Assembly (NCBI RefSeq): GCF_029946505.1
Contig: NZ_JARZHG010000059.1
Location: 1 to 47,884, forward strand
Length of the DNA: 47,884 nucleotides
Direction of reading: 5' to 3'
From: Polyangium sp. y55x31
GTDB taxonomy: Bacteria > Myxococcota_A > Polyangia > Polyangiales > Polyangiaceae
The position numbers were made by a program, and so were the translations under genes. This document shows positions 32,101 to 40,740 of the stretch, in pieces; position 1 is the first letter of the stretch, and every line of letters begins with the position of its first letter. The notes under the pieces are model-generated. The model was not told the DNA's origin and did not search any database. It saw nothing but the letters and a program-made list of their open reading frames with translations.

Positions 32101-35100
32101 TAAGGAGCGAATATCAATATAGCCGCCTCCACCTCCACAGTTTGCGCGAAGCAGCCGACGACCCAGCGTTGCCCCCATTTTTCCGTGAAGCCTGGAGCGC
32201 CGCGGCTAGACGACTTGACCGACCAGCGCTATGGCCGAACGGTGATCAGTCGCTTGAGCTTGCTGAGAGCGTAGAGACGATTGTGCGCTTCATGAAGACG
32301 AGGCTCCGGCACCGAGAGGTAGAGCCTGCGCAAGTCGATATTCTTGTCGAGAGTCTCGCGGAGTGGACTCCGGCACGCATGAAGGAAGCATTGGAGCGCA
32401 AGACGCGTTCACCGATCGTAGAACTGGCGAATGAGATCAAGAGTTTTTGTCCTATACAGCGCGTGCTGCAGCTTCTCGGAGAAGCGGCGGGGAGCGTCGC
32501 GCCGATCGCACCGCAAGGCAGTTGGCAGAGCGACGGTATAGAGTGGGTGCGGCAGCGGGTGCCGCGAGGCGCATGGCTGCGTAACGAACTCGTCAAACAG
32601 GCTACACCTGAAGCTACAAATATCGTCAGCGAGATGCGCGCCTTTTTCAGGGAGCGTGCAGAGAGCGAGCCCGCGCCGGCAGTTGCGGCCCGGAGAGAGA
32701 CGCTTCGCGACGTGATGCGAAAACGTGATTGGCAAAGTGCGCAACGTATTGCCGGCGAGCTGGTGCTCGGACGAAGCGAGTCCGAGGGACAGCGACTGTC
32801 AGAAGCAGAGACCGCGTACGCTGTCTGCCTTGCCCATGGTTCCGTAGCAGAGGAGCGTTCTAGGCGAGCGGAGCTTTTGCATTATGCTTGCCTTGCCACT
32901 TTGGACACACGCGACATTCATTATTACGTAACAAGTAATACCATTGACGAGATGGTCGCGCGAGCAGTGCTCGTGGCCGGTGCCGCGGATGAGGAGGCGC
33001 ATCTGAGCGAGTCTCTCGCCAGAGTGCTGGCATCAATCGCCGATGCCACTTCATCATCACCCGCGTATCAATGGCTATCAGACCTCATGAGCGCGGCAGG
33101 TTCTTTTACTAATGCCGAAGGGGTACTGGGGAGCGCGCGGCTCGCCCTCCAGCTATGGGAGGTTCTCAAAGGGTATAAGGACGTAGCCAAGCCTCGATGC
33201 GATTTACTCTACGCACTATACCGGATGAGGCAGATCGACACACTGAAGTACCTCGCTCGCACAGCCAAGCCGCTGGACGATCTGATTGTAGCTTGCATTA
33301 CGGCTTTCGCGCGAGCTGAATCCGACCCTGAGGTTCGCGGCCGCACGTCTCAGATCGCCGCTGCAGTGCGTGACCAGGCTCGGGGCAAACCCAACACAAA
33401 GCCGTGGACTCTCTTGCTCGCCCGGATCGAGCCTGCTTCCGCGGAGGGGGGCGCGCTCCGGTGCACAATCGACGCGGATCGCGCTGAGGAGGAGACAGAC
33501 GGTACTGTGGTTATACCCCTGAGACTGGTTCCCCCCGCTTCTGATCCGCCCGAGATTATCGAGTTGGAGGTAGGGGGCGAGCAGGCGAGTACCCCTGGTG
33601 CGCGTCCAACAAGGATCTTACTGGAAGACGAGATCCTGCTGAAGGAGAAGATTCTGCCAGTACCGATACCGCGTCTAGCCACTCGCGCATCAGCCGAGCA
33701 GCTTGAGATACCATATCGAATTACGGGCAAAACGATCAACGGTAACAAGATTGACGTCCGCGGCTCGTGGTCGGTGCGGCCAGCGAAGGCTGGCGAATTC
33801 ACGCCCATCCGCGAGGAGGAGCTAAAGCACGCTTGGCCAGGGGCCTCAGGCGCACCTGTCACGGGTTCCGGCAGCTTTTTCGGCCGCGAGCGCGAACTCA
33901 AAGCAATACAATCACATATCCGTGCGAACGATCGACAGGAGAGTGTGATGTTATTCGGGCAACGACGCATTGGTAAGACGTCGTTGTTATTGCAGCTCGT
34001 GAGTGAACTTCCACCTAGGCCCGGCGCTGTCGTGGCGGCGTACCTAGATGTGTCGGCTTTGGATCCGCAGCCTGGGGCTATCGCAAAGTCGTTCTTTAAT
34101 ATGATTGTTGGTGCCCTCGATAACGACCCACGAAACGAACCTATCCGAAAGGAGCTTCAGCGGCACACTCGGGACATTACTGTCAAGAGCCTGGCGCGTG
34201 GTCTCGATCCGAGCACATCGCTCTACTATGCACTTGATGGCCTTGTCCAAAAGCTCGCCCATCATTCACGCAACGTCATGTCAAGGCTGGCACTATTCGT
34301 GGATGAGTTCGATCGCTTCGTCGAGCCGTTGCTAGCTGGACAGAAGGGCGAGGTTGATAAATTCATGTGGGAGCTGCGGAAAATTATCCAGCAGTCACCG
34401 TCGCTGGCCCTTGTCCTTGCGGGATCTGGCATCCAGCGCCTCTTCGTTGATGATTACGAGGCGGCGCTCTTTGGAAGCATAAATGAGGTTGAGATCGGTC
34501 CCTTCAATTGGGAGAACGATCGAGACGCCATAGAACGCACGTTTATGCCGCATTCGATTCGACGGCAGATGTGCCGAGATGACGTCTGGGACGACGTTGC
34601 GCGCTACGCGTACGAACTTAGCGGCGGTCATCCTTACTATTTGGCAATGCTGGGATTTTCGGCCGCCATTGTATTGAATGGTCGGGGCTTGACGCCACAT
34701 CAGCTTAATCGCGTGGTCGAGGACATGATCGGCGGGCGAGTGCGATCGCTTGGGTGGAAGATCAATGCGTCTCGGTTCTACGCGCCGATATTCGAGACGC
34801 TGAAGCGCGTAAGCACTCGGACGCGTGCGATTGCTAAGATCCTGCTGACACAAATTGCTCAGCGGACAACTCCCGAGTATCCGTGGCTGCTATTGACGGA
34901 TGCTATTGATGCTTCGGAGCTGCGTGCCGTTGGTGACGCAAGACGGCTTGATGCGCTCAAGGCTCTCGACAGCGAAGGAGCGCTGGAGATCGATCGTGGC
35001 GCAGGGATACCGAGAGTCCGGATCCGGGTGCCGCTCACTGCTGCTGCCGTTCGAGAGGATGCAGTCTTGATACGCCAAGGAGCGAGCAGCGAGCTACGCG

Positions 35101-35117
35101 CGCACGAGGAAAGGTAG
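29112..35117 (+). CDS. Very large STAND/COG1672-like ATPase, candidate defence protein
   Basis: 2001 residues. Residues ~1-200 are an unrecognised globular domain, and ~200-310 are a Pro/Thr linker with 35-residue repeats. Residues ~310-1450 are mostly helical with coiled-coil-like stretches, possibly a solenoid sensor, and ~1450-1575 are strand-rich (VVIPLRLVPPASDPPEIIEL). The ATPase follows: FFGRERELKAIQ (~1587), Walker A LFGQRRIGKTSLLLQL (~1613-1628), Walker B LALFVDEFDRF (~1725), sensor-like LVLAGSG (~1767), SGGHPYYLAMLG (~1836) and a C-terminal winged-helix part. Codon use is less GC-rich than the neighbours, suggesting a separate origin. The partner starts four bases downstream. Large STAND ATPases often sense phage proteins; that role is inferred. 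GTG 29112 as the start is uncertain. Confidence 0.8.
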   Translation: MGAQNPYPWFQHDGLCRALHDPALWGTLIRDIAWRHHFKRVIKRRSVRDNHTINVTDDGQFGTQFLKVLASRGGREELAREFERNQHKKKPPIKLNVYIAKELHYLLCTKHGEQILGWTDSCDFRQGVYYLNIEKFTAWLARLAPDGEDSVKLVVLYGCAFALLQPELAHEIRDALHARGDTFRAWANAYATGTDDGDLNEPEATHAKLPAPPASKLSIAEAPIPEPPHTKTPASNKIPAPRPSQPFTAETRTSEPPHTKTPASTSEPTHSKIPAPRPSQPLTAETRTSEPPHTKTPASPTTSTTAVHDLLRTLSDLESTSSLSIGDVRHCVQLLRERADRFEWQLRAVEDHCLRVNRQLEEAKKLPWLATPLETPGSLYVPELDTIAKATDNFAHLEQHVARLLQAHVQLEALTQRLGREPGPIVPRNIKTLDAVTDFIEARVEYTKDELRRINARESCVSAFLERISTADRRVAESLVREITKEEIRHFAFFVGNANPCTDAGRRYSNIAESIGILGPLLAYLILRTSGIEASSTLSEIFGTSDRLSRMQRAEVLSYLTFAELRELSEEHPSLTPEICEGLFAAAIASNKPELLSFIEPLLSSPGLHPTCEDVYRAAVHDWRRGLLVDLAAQLRPIFGQAPATVPADNSKEAKRHLLDLIQNTPGMTGNFHRLRQVARIRFFLPLKDLIEQGDVGEAVRQWEMHGSLDDMVEQCVRSAKHLGIVDHVHRQQTRNYLGAFESGILQWRNSQFTQSSERLETTKSLDVLRLESSCGRSPQGAALLSTIERVLLNPSASEHPREDFGQRCEVGPEGERLLRASLGAVSPLLTWSFPQAAAEGVVPLWRLIADTLRSALGAGPRTLEAAIGEYLNANQLLAARSAALGNAELERFVAEEIEKKRASIRSENAELLANAQAARVHDEYIDLGLLEVEEALNALEFQDATERLRELDALVRRYHLERDPKRQPLVELLTEAGRTPPAEASTDQLEQLVEALRSEYQYSRLHLHSLREAADDPALPPFFREAWSAAARRLDRPALWPNGDQSLELAESVETIVRFMKTRLRHREVEPAQVDILVESLAEWTPARMKEALERKTRSPIVELANEIKSFCPIQRVLQLLGEAAGSVAPIAPQGSWQSDGIEWVRQRVPRGAWLRNELVKQATPEATNIVSEMRAFFRERAESEPAPAVAARRETLRDVMRKRDWQSAQRIAGELVLGRSESEGQRLSEAETAYAVCLAHGSVAEERSRRAELLHYACLATLDTRDIHYYVTSNTIDEMVARAVLVAGAADEEAHLSESLARVLASIADATSSSPAYQWLSDLMSAAGSFTNAEGVLGSARLALQLWEVLKGYKDVAKPRCDLLYALYRMRQIDTLKYLARTAKPLDDLIVACITAFARAESDPEVRGRTSQIAAAVRDQARGKPNTKPWTLLLARIEPASAEGGALRCTIDADRAEEETDGTVVIPLRLVPPASDPPEIIELEVGGEQASTPGARPTRILLEDEILLKEKILPVPIPRLATRASAEQLEIPYRITGKTINGNKIDVRGSWSVRPAKAGEFTPIREEELKHAWPGASGAPVTGSGSFFGRERELKAIQSHIRANDRQESVMLFGQRRIGKTSLLLQLVSELPPRPGAVVAAYLDVSALDPQPGAIAKSFFNMIVGALDNDPRNEPIRKELQRHTRDITVKSLARGLDPSTSLYYALDGLVQKLAHHSRNVMSRLALFVDEFDRFVEPLLAGQKGEVDKFMWELRKIIQQSPSLALVLAGSGIQRLFVDDYEAALFGSINEVEIGPFNWENDRDAIERTFMPHSIRRQMCRDDVWDDVARYAYELSGGHPYYLAMLGFSAAIVLNGRGLTPHQLNRVVEDMIGGRVRSLGWKINASRFYAPIFETLKRVSTRTRAIAKILLTQIAQRTTPEYPWLLLTDAIDASELRAVGDARRLDALKALDSEGALEIDRGAGIPRVRIRVPLTAAAVREDAVLIRQGASSELRAHEER
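29821..30006 (+). repeat. In-frame 105-bp-period repeat in the ATPase linker
   Basis: The segment from AGATCCCGGCGCCGAGACCC (29821) recurs at 29926 with few changes over about 80 bases. It encodes IPAPRPSQP-TAETRTSEPP followed by HTKTPAS twice, plus a partial earlier PPHTKTPAS copy. It is a flexible Pro/Thr linker that probably varies in copy number. Confidence 0.8.
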
Positions 35118-35121
35118 GCGC

Positions 35122-37044
35122 ATGATCTCGTTCAAGGACCATCAGGGTGTCGTCTCGCAGCTTGTCTCTGGGCTGCTACACCCGAGCGTACCAACAAGCT
35201 GGAACGTCGTGCTGCCGCCGGTCTTCGACGATGCGAAGCTCAGCGAGGATATTGCCGCGGAGCTCCGCCGGCAAGAACCTGCGCCGCTCATTGCGGTCCT
35301 CTCGTCGGACATGATTGACACGCCCTTCGATTATGTCGAGAAGCTCTCCGAGCAATGGGGCGCGACAGCACGTTTACCTATGCCAACACGGGGCACGTCC
35401 GCTGACGCGGCCTTACAACGTCTCCTTATGTCCGTTCCGGCCGATCGGCCAGCCGTACAAATCCTTACTCGGTTTCACAAGATCCTTGACTCCCTCGATC
35501 AGTGGGTTCTTGGAAGTGTCCGCAATGCCGAGCAAGCGGGCAAGCTTCGGACGCTAACAATCGCACCGTTTGATTACGAGGAGCTAAAGCGCCGCTGGGA
35601 ACGACGAGGCAAACTGTTGATTGCAAGCGACTATGGCGACTTCCACAGCCTTAAGGAGGTAGAGCTCATGTCCCCGCAGGAGATCGAGAGAGTTTGCAGG
35701 GACCGCTCGATCCCACGGCATCTTGTAGACTTCGCGCTCCGACATACAGGCGGATACCCGATGCCGTTCAGGGGCGTTATTGAGGATTGGATTCGGCACG
35801 GGCAACCCGCGTTCAAGCCTGATGTCGCCGAACGATTGCGAGATACAGCCGCGCAACGCATGGCGCCACTTGTTCGTCAACTCGACGCCCCTGGCGAGAC
35901 TCGGTACCGTGACGCGCTGATTGATCTCTATCAACTTAGGGACGAAGAAGCTGATGAGGCGTTCCAGGTGCTCTCCCGGCACCCATGGGACAGATTGCTT
36001 CTGACCGAGGACGGGTTACGTGCTGAGGCCCTAGGGCGCGCTGCCGTCGAGGCGGCAATCAAAGAATCTATTGAGCGACGCGTCGAGGTCTCCGTTGCTG
36101 TTGATATAATGACGAAGGCAACCCGGATGTACCAGCGGAAGCAGTATACATCTGCAGTTAAGCTTGTCGATACGAGCTGCAATGAACTGCAGAGGCCAGC
36201 ATACTTAAAGCTGCTGCGTGAACACGCGGAGATCATGGCTAAGCTGTATGGAAGTGAAGAGTATGATCCCGGGGTAGACACGGATTGGCGAGGATTACGA
36301 GCTAAGATTGGCGAGGCACGCCGTGTTCTTGCGTCCTTCCGAGAAAAGGTTCCAATGTGCGCCGAGATCGAGAGGCGATACGACGAACTCGACGGCATAG
36401 CGAGTTCCGTTACTAATGCCACCAGGGACGGCAATCGGAGGGTTGTGGACTTTCTCGCTGGGTGCGTGGACGGAACCCCGATAGATCCACGAACGGCACT
36501 TTTACTCCTCATACTGAGACTTGAATCCGGTCGCACGATCAGCGGAGACGCTTCGGCTTGTCACGCAATCCTGGCCCTTCCGGAGCAAGTTTTCCGCGTC
36601 TGGGCAATGTGGAACCTAGGTCTCAGCTACTACACAGTCCCCCAGGACCACGAGGACATATGGGCCGAGGTTGGGCGAGAGTGGCCCCATGAGACATTAA
36701 CTCGTCCCTCATCCGGAGGCCACTTCACCAGCTTTGAGCTCTTTGCTTACTTTGCGACGACAATGGCACTGCGTGCAACGATGAAATGCACCATGCCCGA
36801 GCAGAGCCTCCGAGATCTCGCGAAAGCCATGTCCACGCTCGATGTACGTAGGGATGCTGCACACGCCCTGACAATACCTAGCCGCAGAGTGCGCACCCAG
36901 CTCTTCGAGCTTGTGGACCGCTGGTTCGATACGCTGTTGCCATCCTGTAGAGGACATGTTGAGGCATTTTCGCGCGATGAACTGCTCGCATACGTTGAGC
37001 CCCTCCCTGTTGTTGGTGAGGACAACGTGGCAATTTGGGCGTAG
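35122..37044 (+). CDS. ATPase-like partner protein lacking a P-loop
   Basis: 640 residues; GAGGAAAGG before ATG 35122, four bases after the large ATPase stop. The N-terminal ~230 residues look like a degenerate relative of the same ATPase class. VPTSWNVVLPPVFDDAKLSE stands where a Walker A would be, without GK[ST]. A conserved stretch RPAVQILTRFHKILDSLDQW and APFDYEELKRRW follow, and HTGGYPMPFRGVIEDW mirrors SGGHPYY of the large protein. The rest is helical (two or three bundles) and ends without a known domain. It is probably a non-hydrolysing subunit that assembles with the 2001-residue ATPase as sensor or effector. No nuclease, TIR or membrane effector motif was found. Confidence 0.75.
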   Translation: MISFKDHQGVVSQLVSGLLHPSVPTSWNVVLPPVFDDAKLSEDIAAELRRQEPAPLIAVLSSDMIDTPFDYVEKLSEQWGATARLPMPTRGTSADAALQRLLMSVPADRPAVQILTRFHKILDSLDQWVLGSVRNAEQAGKLRTLTIAPFDYEELKRRWERRGKLLIASDYGDFHSLKEVELMSPQEIERVCRDRSIPRHLVDFALRHTGGYPMPFRGVIEDWIRHGQPAFKPDVAERLRDTAAQRMAPLVRQLDAPGETRYRDALIDLYQLRDEEADEAFQVLSRHPWDRLLLTEDGLRAEALGRAAVEAAIKESIERRVEVSVAVDIMTKATRMYQRKQYTSAVKLVDTSCNELQRPAYLKLLREHAEIMAKLYGSEEYDPGVDTDWRGLRAKIGEARRVLASFREKVPMCAEIERRYDELDGIASSVTNATRDGNRRVVDFLAGCVDGTPIDPRTALLLLILRLESGRTISGDASACHAILALPEQVFRVWAMWNLGLSYYTVPQDHEDIWAEVGREWPHETLTRPSSGGHFTSFELFAYFATTMALRATMKCTMPEQSLRDLAKAMSTLDVRRDAAHALTIPSRRVRTQLFELVDRWFDTLLPSCRGHVEAFSRDELLAYVEPLPVVGEDNVAIWA

Positions 37045-37439
37045 AAAAATCTGCGTGGGAAGCCGTCCCCGACCGCGCGCCTCCTGGCTTCCCCTACACG
37101 GCAGCCGGCAGCCCGAACCTTGCCCGTGCCACGGTCGTTCGAGGTCGACCTTGGGCCGCGGCCGCCACGCCGACGCGGTCAGCGAGCTGCGGGCGGCGTG
37201 CGAGCAAGGCCGGGGGGGGACGACCTTGTGGCGGTCGAGCAAAAAAGCTTGGGGACGGCCGAGCAGGCCCGGCCCGTGGCCTCACTGTGGCCTCAACCCG
37301 CATCCCAAGACGTCTCCAGACGTCTCACCATGTCGCCTACCCCGCCCCCGTCAAACTTCGCAAAAGTGGCTGGAATGATGCTGTTTCCGATGTCCTTCTC
37401 AGGAGTTAGCGAGGACTACCTCGCGCCCCCCTCCATCAT
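37045..37439. other. Gene-free right end of element 1
   Basis: 395 bases from the partner gene stop to the att core. No supportable gene; frames are short and Arg/Pro-rich. It contains the right-arm repeats at 37275-37295 and should act as the right integrase-binding arm. Confidence 0.6.
37275..37295 (+). promoter_or_regulatory. Candidate integrase arm-type sites, right arm of element 1
   Basis: CGTGGCCTCA (37275-37284) and TGTGGCCTCA (37286-37295), 11 bp apart. They match the pair at 7091-7111 with the same spacing and orientation and lie about 145 bp before the core. Confidence 0.6.
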
Positions 37440-37484
37440 TTCCTAAACCGAAGGTCGCAGGTCCGATTCCTGCCGGGGGTGCCA
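37440..37484 (+). repeat. attachment-site core: tRNA-Arg(CCU)-like 3' half, copy 2
   Basis: Identical to 6990-7034 over 45 bases, with different bases on both sides. It again lacks a tRNA 5' half in front. It closes element 1 and opens element 2. Confidence 0.85.
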
Positions 37485-37555
37485 GCCGTTTCTTGATAGG
37501 TTCCGCGGACTTAGCGACCGCCGCCAGGGTCGCCCGGAAGGTTCGTCCGAGACCT

Positions 37556-37584
37556 GTTACCACGCTGTTACCAGTCCGTTACCA
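37556..37584 (+). promoter_or_regulatory. Candidate integrase arm-type sites of element 2
   Basis: GTTACCA occurs three times, at 37556-37562, 37567-37573 and 37578-37584, each exactly 11 bp apart. The array begins about 70 bases right of the core, and the last copy overlaps the stop codon of the integrase gene. The motif differs from the element 1 arm sites. Confidence 0.6.
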
Positions 37585-38772
37585 CGACCCCTTCTGGAGG
37601 CTCCCCAGCCGACGAGCGGCCTCGTCGAGGTCCTGCTTGAGGTGGTGCACGTACCTCTGGGTGGTCGACAGGTGCTTGTGACCTGCCATCCGCTGGACGA
37701 CATGGACCGGGATGCCAGCCCGGAGCCACAGGGTGATGGCGTAGTGCCGGAGGCAGTACACGGACCACTCTTCCAGCCCGATCCGCTTGCCGACCCGCTT
37801 GAACGCGCGGTCGATCCCGAACTGGCCCCACGGGGTGCCGCGCTTGTTGACGGCGACGTGCCCGTCTCGCGGCCCCTCCTCGATCGGAGCGAGCAGGGGC
37901 GCGAGTTGCGGGGCGATCGGGATCTCCCGCTGGCCGGTCTTCGGCGTGTGCACCTCGCCGTACGACCGGCCCTCGCGGATGCTGAGGAAGCCGCCCACCA
38001 CGGCGCCCTCCTCCCGCCGTAGCTTCACGTCCTTCCTGCGCAGCGCACGGAGTTCGTTCGGGCGGAGCCCGGCGAACGCCATGAGGGCGAAGGCGCGACG
38101 ATGGAGCTCGTTCGCGCTGTCGAGGAGCTTCTTGACCTGATCGTCAGAGGGGATCTCGAGGAGGGTCTGCTCGACGGGTTTGAGCCTCGGCAGATTCGCC
38201 GGCATGTCGGCGAGGTACTTGCGCTGGACCGCGAACTGGAGGACCGACCGGAGCACGATCTGGATGTTGTTCCGGGTTGCCCGAGCTCGCTGCCGCTTGG
38301 ACAGGTCGACATCGAGCGCGGAGGCGGCGGGGCCGTCGACCTTGCTGATCGGGTCCTCGCCGAACCTCGGGAGCAGAGTGCACTCGAGGTTCGACGCGTA
38401 GCCGCGCCGGGAGGTCGGCTTCAGATCGGTGATCATGAAAGTCGACCGGTACTCGGCGACGACCTCGGCGAACGTCTTTTCAGGGGGCGAGCTTTGTTCG
38501 ACAACGCCCGCCGGTGACGGCGTGGGACCTGACGCAGGTTTCGGAGCTTGCGGCACCTTCGCCGCCGCCGGAAGAACTGCGGGGGTTTCCGACGGCGGCT
38601 CGCCATACTGCGCGATCAAGGACAGGAGCCGTCGCTCCTCCGCTCGAGCCGCCGCCATCGTCTGCACCTGGGCATCCTTGCGATACCGCCCGGGGGTCCC
38701 GTCCGGTTTCGTAAACACGATGTCAATGACCAACCGCGGCAATCCGCGGCGCGTGGCTTTGCGTACCGTCAT
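37579..38772 (-). CDS. Tyrosine-family site-specific integrase (element 2)
   Basis: 397 residues; ATG 38772 behind AAAGGA. Layout as in the element 1 enzyme: arm-binding N terminus (LPRLVIDIVFTKPDGTPGRY), Pro-rich linker, SAM-like domain and catalytic domain with R237 (GLRPNE), K278 (TPKTGQRE), R342 (CLRHYAIT), H365 (MAGHKHLS) and Y374. The usual first His of HxxR is Tyr, as in its relative. The conserved catalytic parts are nearly the same in both, while the N-terminal third differs strongly, which suits a shared core site but separate arm sites. It would integrate element 2 at the tRNA-like core. Confidence 0.93.
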   Translation of the reverse strand: MTVRKATRRGLPRLVIDIVFTKPDGTPGRYRKDAQVQTMAAARAEERRLLSLIAQYGEPPSETPAVLPAAAKVPQAPKPASGPTPSPAGVVEQSSPPEKTFAEVVAEYRSTFMITDLKPTSRRGYASNLECTLLPRFGEDPISKVDGPAASALDVDLSKRQRARATRNNIQIVLRSVLQFAVQRKYLADMPANLPRLKPVEQTLLEIPSDDQVKKLLDSANELHRRAFALMAFAGLRPNELRALRRKDVKLRREEGAVVGGFLSIREGRSYGEVHTPKTGQREIPIAPQLAPLLAPIEEGPRDGHVAVNKRGTPWGQFGIDRAFKRVGKRIGLEEWSVYCLRHYAITLWLRAGIPVHVVQRMAGHKHLSTTQRYVHHLKQDLDEAARRLGSLQKGSW

Positions 38773-38942
38773 GACCAGCTTCCTTTCTGGTCGTTCCGGT
38801 CACTTTCGCGATGTCCCGACTGTAGCATGTGCCGCGCGCTGACGGGACGGCACCACGCCCCAAAACCCTTTCGCGTTTGCCTCGGTTTCCAGATACCCAG
38901 CCGTTCCTTGAGCAGGGCCATGGCCGCCCTCCTTTCCGGGCG

Positions 38943-39170
38943 CTAAGGCGCCCCCCACGCCTCCGAGAACTTCACCCGCCAGAGCCGCCCGAACTTCCGC
39001 GCCCGCACGCCGTCGAGCAGCGCCTCCGTCGCCCCGTCGCAAGCGCGCACGGCCCGGCGCTCCAATGCCTTGCGCAGCGCCGCCGGACTCAACCCGAGAA
39101 ACGCCGCGGCGCGCTCGATCGACACCCACGGCACGGGCCCCCGCTCGGCCTCTCCCCGATTCGCCGACAT
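38943..39170 (-). CDS. Excisionase-like small HTH protein (element 2)
   Basis: 75 residues; ATG 39170 with GGAGG nearby upstream. Same plan as 8509-8736: VSIERAAAFLGLSPAALRKA, then DGVRARKFGRLWRVKFSEAW. The last 25 residues are almost unchanged between copies, while the recognition helix differs (LSPAALRKALE versus MNVGALRKTLE), as expected if the two use different DNA sites. It lies 170 bases upstream of the integrase on the same strand. The likely role is directing excision and/or repressing the int promoter. Confidence 0.8.
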   Translation of the reverse strand: MSANRGEAERGPVPWVSIERAAAFLGLSPAALRKALERRAVRACDGATEALLDGVRARKFGRLWRVKFSEAWGAP

Positions 39171-40509
39171 GCGGACCTCCTCTCCCCGCCCCCGCGCCGC
39201 CGCATCCGCGACGGCCAGCCGTGGGGTGGAGTGAAAGCAAGAGGGAGAAGGCGCTCGAGCTCCTGGCGAGCGACCCCTCTCCCAACGTTCCTGACGCCGG
39301 ACTCTGAGGAAATCGGAAACCGATTGCAAGCACTATTTGCTAAAGAAATCCGCAGGTTGCAGCGACACGCGCGAAGTATCGCGTTCAATGCAGGATCCGG
39401 AACGCGCCCCCTTGTTTCGCCGCGTCGTCGATCCACTCCCGCCCAGTGATCGATCCACTTTCGATCGGCTTCTCGAGCCGGTCGCGCAAACCAGCGGGAC
39501 AACATGGCGCCGGCCCCTCAGCGGAAGGCAAAAAGTGGATCGAAAAGTGGACCTTCCTGGGACCCGACCCCTGGAAACCAAGGGTCTCCGGCGGGAGTCC
39601 TGGCAAATCACTGGGGTTTGCGTGGAACTCCGACCACAGCAGGCCCCCGCCCTCGCGATGCAGCGTGAGTCTCCGCACAGCTCAGGGTGCGCTCGACGGC
39701 GTCGTTCGCGGACAGCGTGCCCTCGAACAGGAGCTCGCCCACGTTCGCCGAGGGGGCCATGCCCGGTCCAGTGGACCTTGACGTGGACGGCCACTGGCCG
39801 GCACTGGGATCTCCCGGTGGGACGACCCAGGCACGCCCCACCTCGAAGCCGCTCCCGTACCCGTCGGCGACCGGGTCTTCGGCCAACGCAATACTACTAA
39901 AGTAGCAGGACGCCCTGGTTCGGCCCTGCCGGAGCGTCTCGTTCGTCGCTCCGAACATTCCGTCTCGCAATCCGAACCCCGCCCGTTCTACATTCGCGAA
40001 CGTCGATACCGTCTTTTCCTGGCGAACGCGCAGATCGCCGGCCGCGAACGGCTCGCCCCGACCGACCCTTGGTGCGCCAACCGCGCCGAACATGCCTACA
40101 GAGCCCTGCAAACGGCCTGCGAGGCGTACCTGGCACGAGCGTCGAAATCCGAACCCCCCGCCCAATTCGTTCCTCGCCGAACCCTATGCAGCACGTTTTC
40201 CGAGGTCGCGCGGACCAGCCAACGATCGGCACGTCGTCGGTCTTGTTGCCCCGGCTCGCCAATACAAACCCGGAAGCGGAGTTCGCTGCGCCTTCGCCGC
40301 TCCGAAAATTTTTTTGGGGGGCTCCTCGGGCGGCTGACCACGCTTCCACGAGCGTGTCGGAGACGTGTCGAGAACCCTTCATTTGTTGCTCTACACCGCA
40401 AATCCGCGATCATATAGTTTGATCACAAAACATCCACGCATGCGTCGTGTGCAGCCCCACATGGGGACTTGCAATCGTCGTTCGAGTTCTTCATTCTCTG
40501 CCAAGCGCT
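39171..40509. other. Gene-poor region between excisionase and module, element 2
   Basis: About 1.3 kb without a supported gene. The first 250 bases resemble 8737 onward, but the rest has diverged. It holds repeated TCCACTTT/AAAGTGGA motifs (39454-39551), an AT-rich run near 40308 and an inverted repeat at 40408-40424 before the first module gene. It must include the int/xis and module promoters. Confidence 0.55.
39454..39551. repeat. Iteron-like AAAGTGGA repeats
   Basis: AAAGTGGA occurs on the minus strand at 39454-39461 and, as AAAAGTGGA, on the plus strand at 39531-39539 and 39543-39551 (12-bp spacing), each next to GATCG. They may bind an initiator or repressor. They are not obvious in element 1. 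Confidence 0.4.
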
Positions 40510-40740
40510 ATGAAACACCGAGAGCCTACGGGGCTCGAAGGGCAGTCGTCTGCCTTCGAGCCGGATGTCGGGGGTCATCCGCTCTTTCCGCGCCAGGGCA
40601 CGGGCGGAGCCGCGACCCAGGCCGAACCCAGCGCCCCCGCGGCCGAGCTGCGGAGCTGGGAGCAGCTCATCGAGCTTTACGGTGGCGAGGGCACGTTTCA
40701 GCTCGCCGGGATGTACCGGAAACGGAGGTCCGAACCATGA
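40510..40740 (+). CDS. Small module protein, internally deleted copy
   Basis: 76 residues, homologous to 10146-10418 at both ends (HREPTGLEGQSSA at the start, ELRSWEQLIELYGGE in the middle, KRRSEP at the end). About 25 residues are missing after the YGGE motif, including the second Cys and the SE-LYF-GPARKP segment. The frame and the ATGA overlap with the next gene are kept. It may be non-functional as a domain and retained for translational coupling. Confidence 0.6.
   Translation: MKHREPTGLEGQSSAFEPDVGGHPLFPRQGTGGAATQAEPSAPAAELRSWEQLIELYGGEGTFQLAGMYRKRRSEP

Larger units (their letters stand above)
6990..37484. mobile_element. Integrative element 1, complete (about 30.5 kb)
   Basis: Bounded by identical 45-bp tRNA-like repeats, with integrase and excisionase genes just inside the left end and matching 11-bp-spaced repeats inside both ends. 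Contents in order: int, xis, gene-poor region, particle/lysis module (10146-19959), lipoprotein, plsC, regulators, sigma-factor set, decayed sigma gene and the two-gene STAND-like operon. It has no recognisable conjugation, terminase or tail genes. Confidence 0.75.

Noticed and set aside
29112-37044. Named defence families such as Avs, Zorya, Druantia or a restriction system for the two-gene operon
   Set aside because: No nuclease, TIR, helicase, methylase or motor-protein motifs were found, and the large protein has its ATPase at the C terminus. I could not match it to a described architecture.
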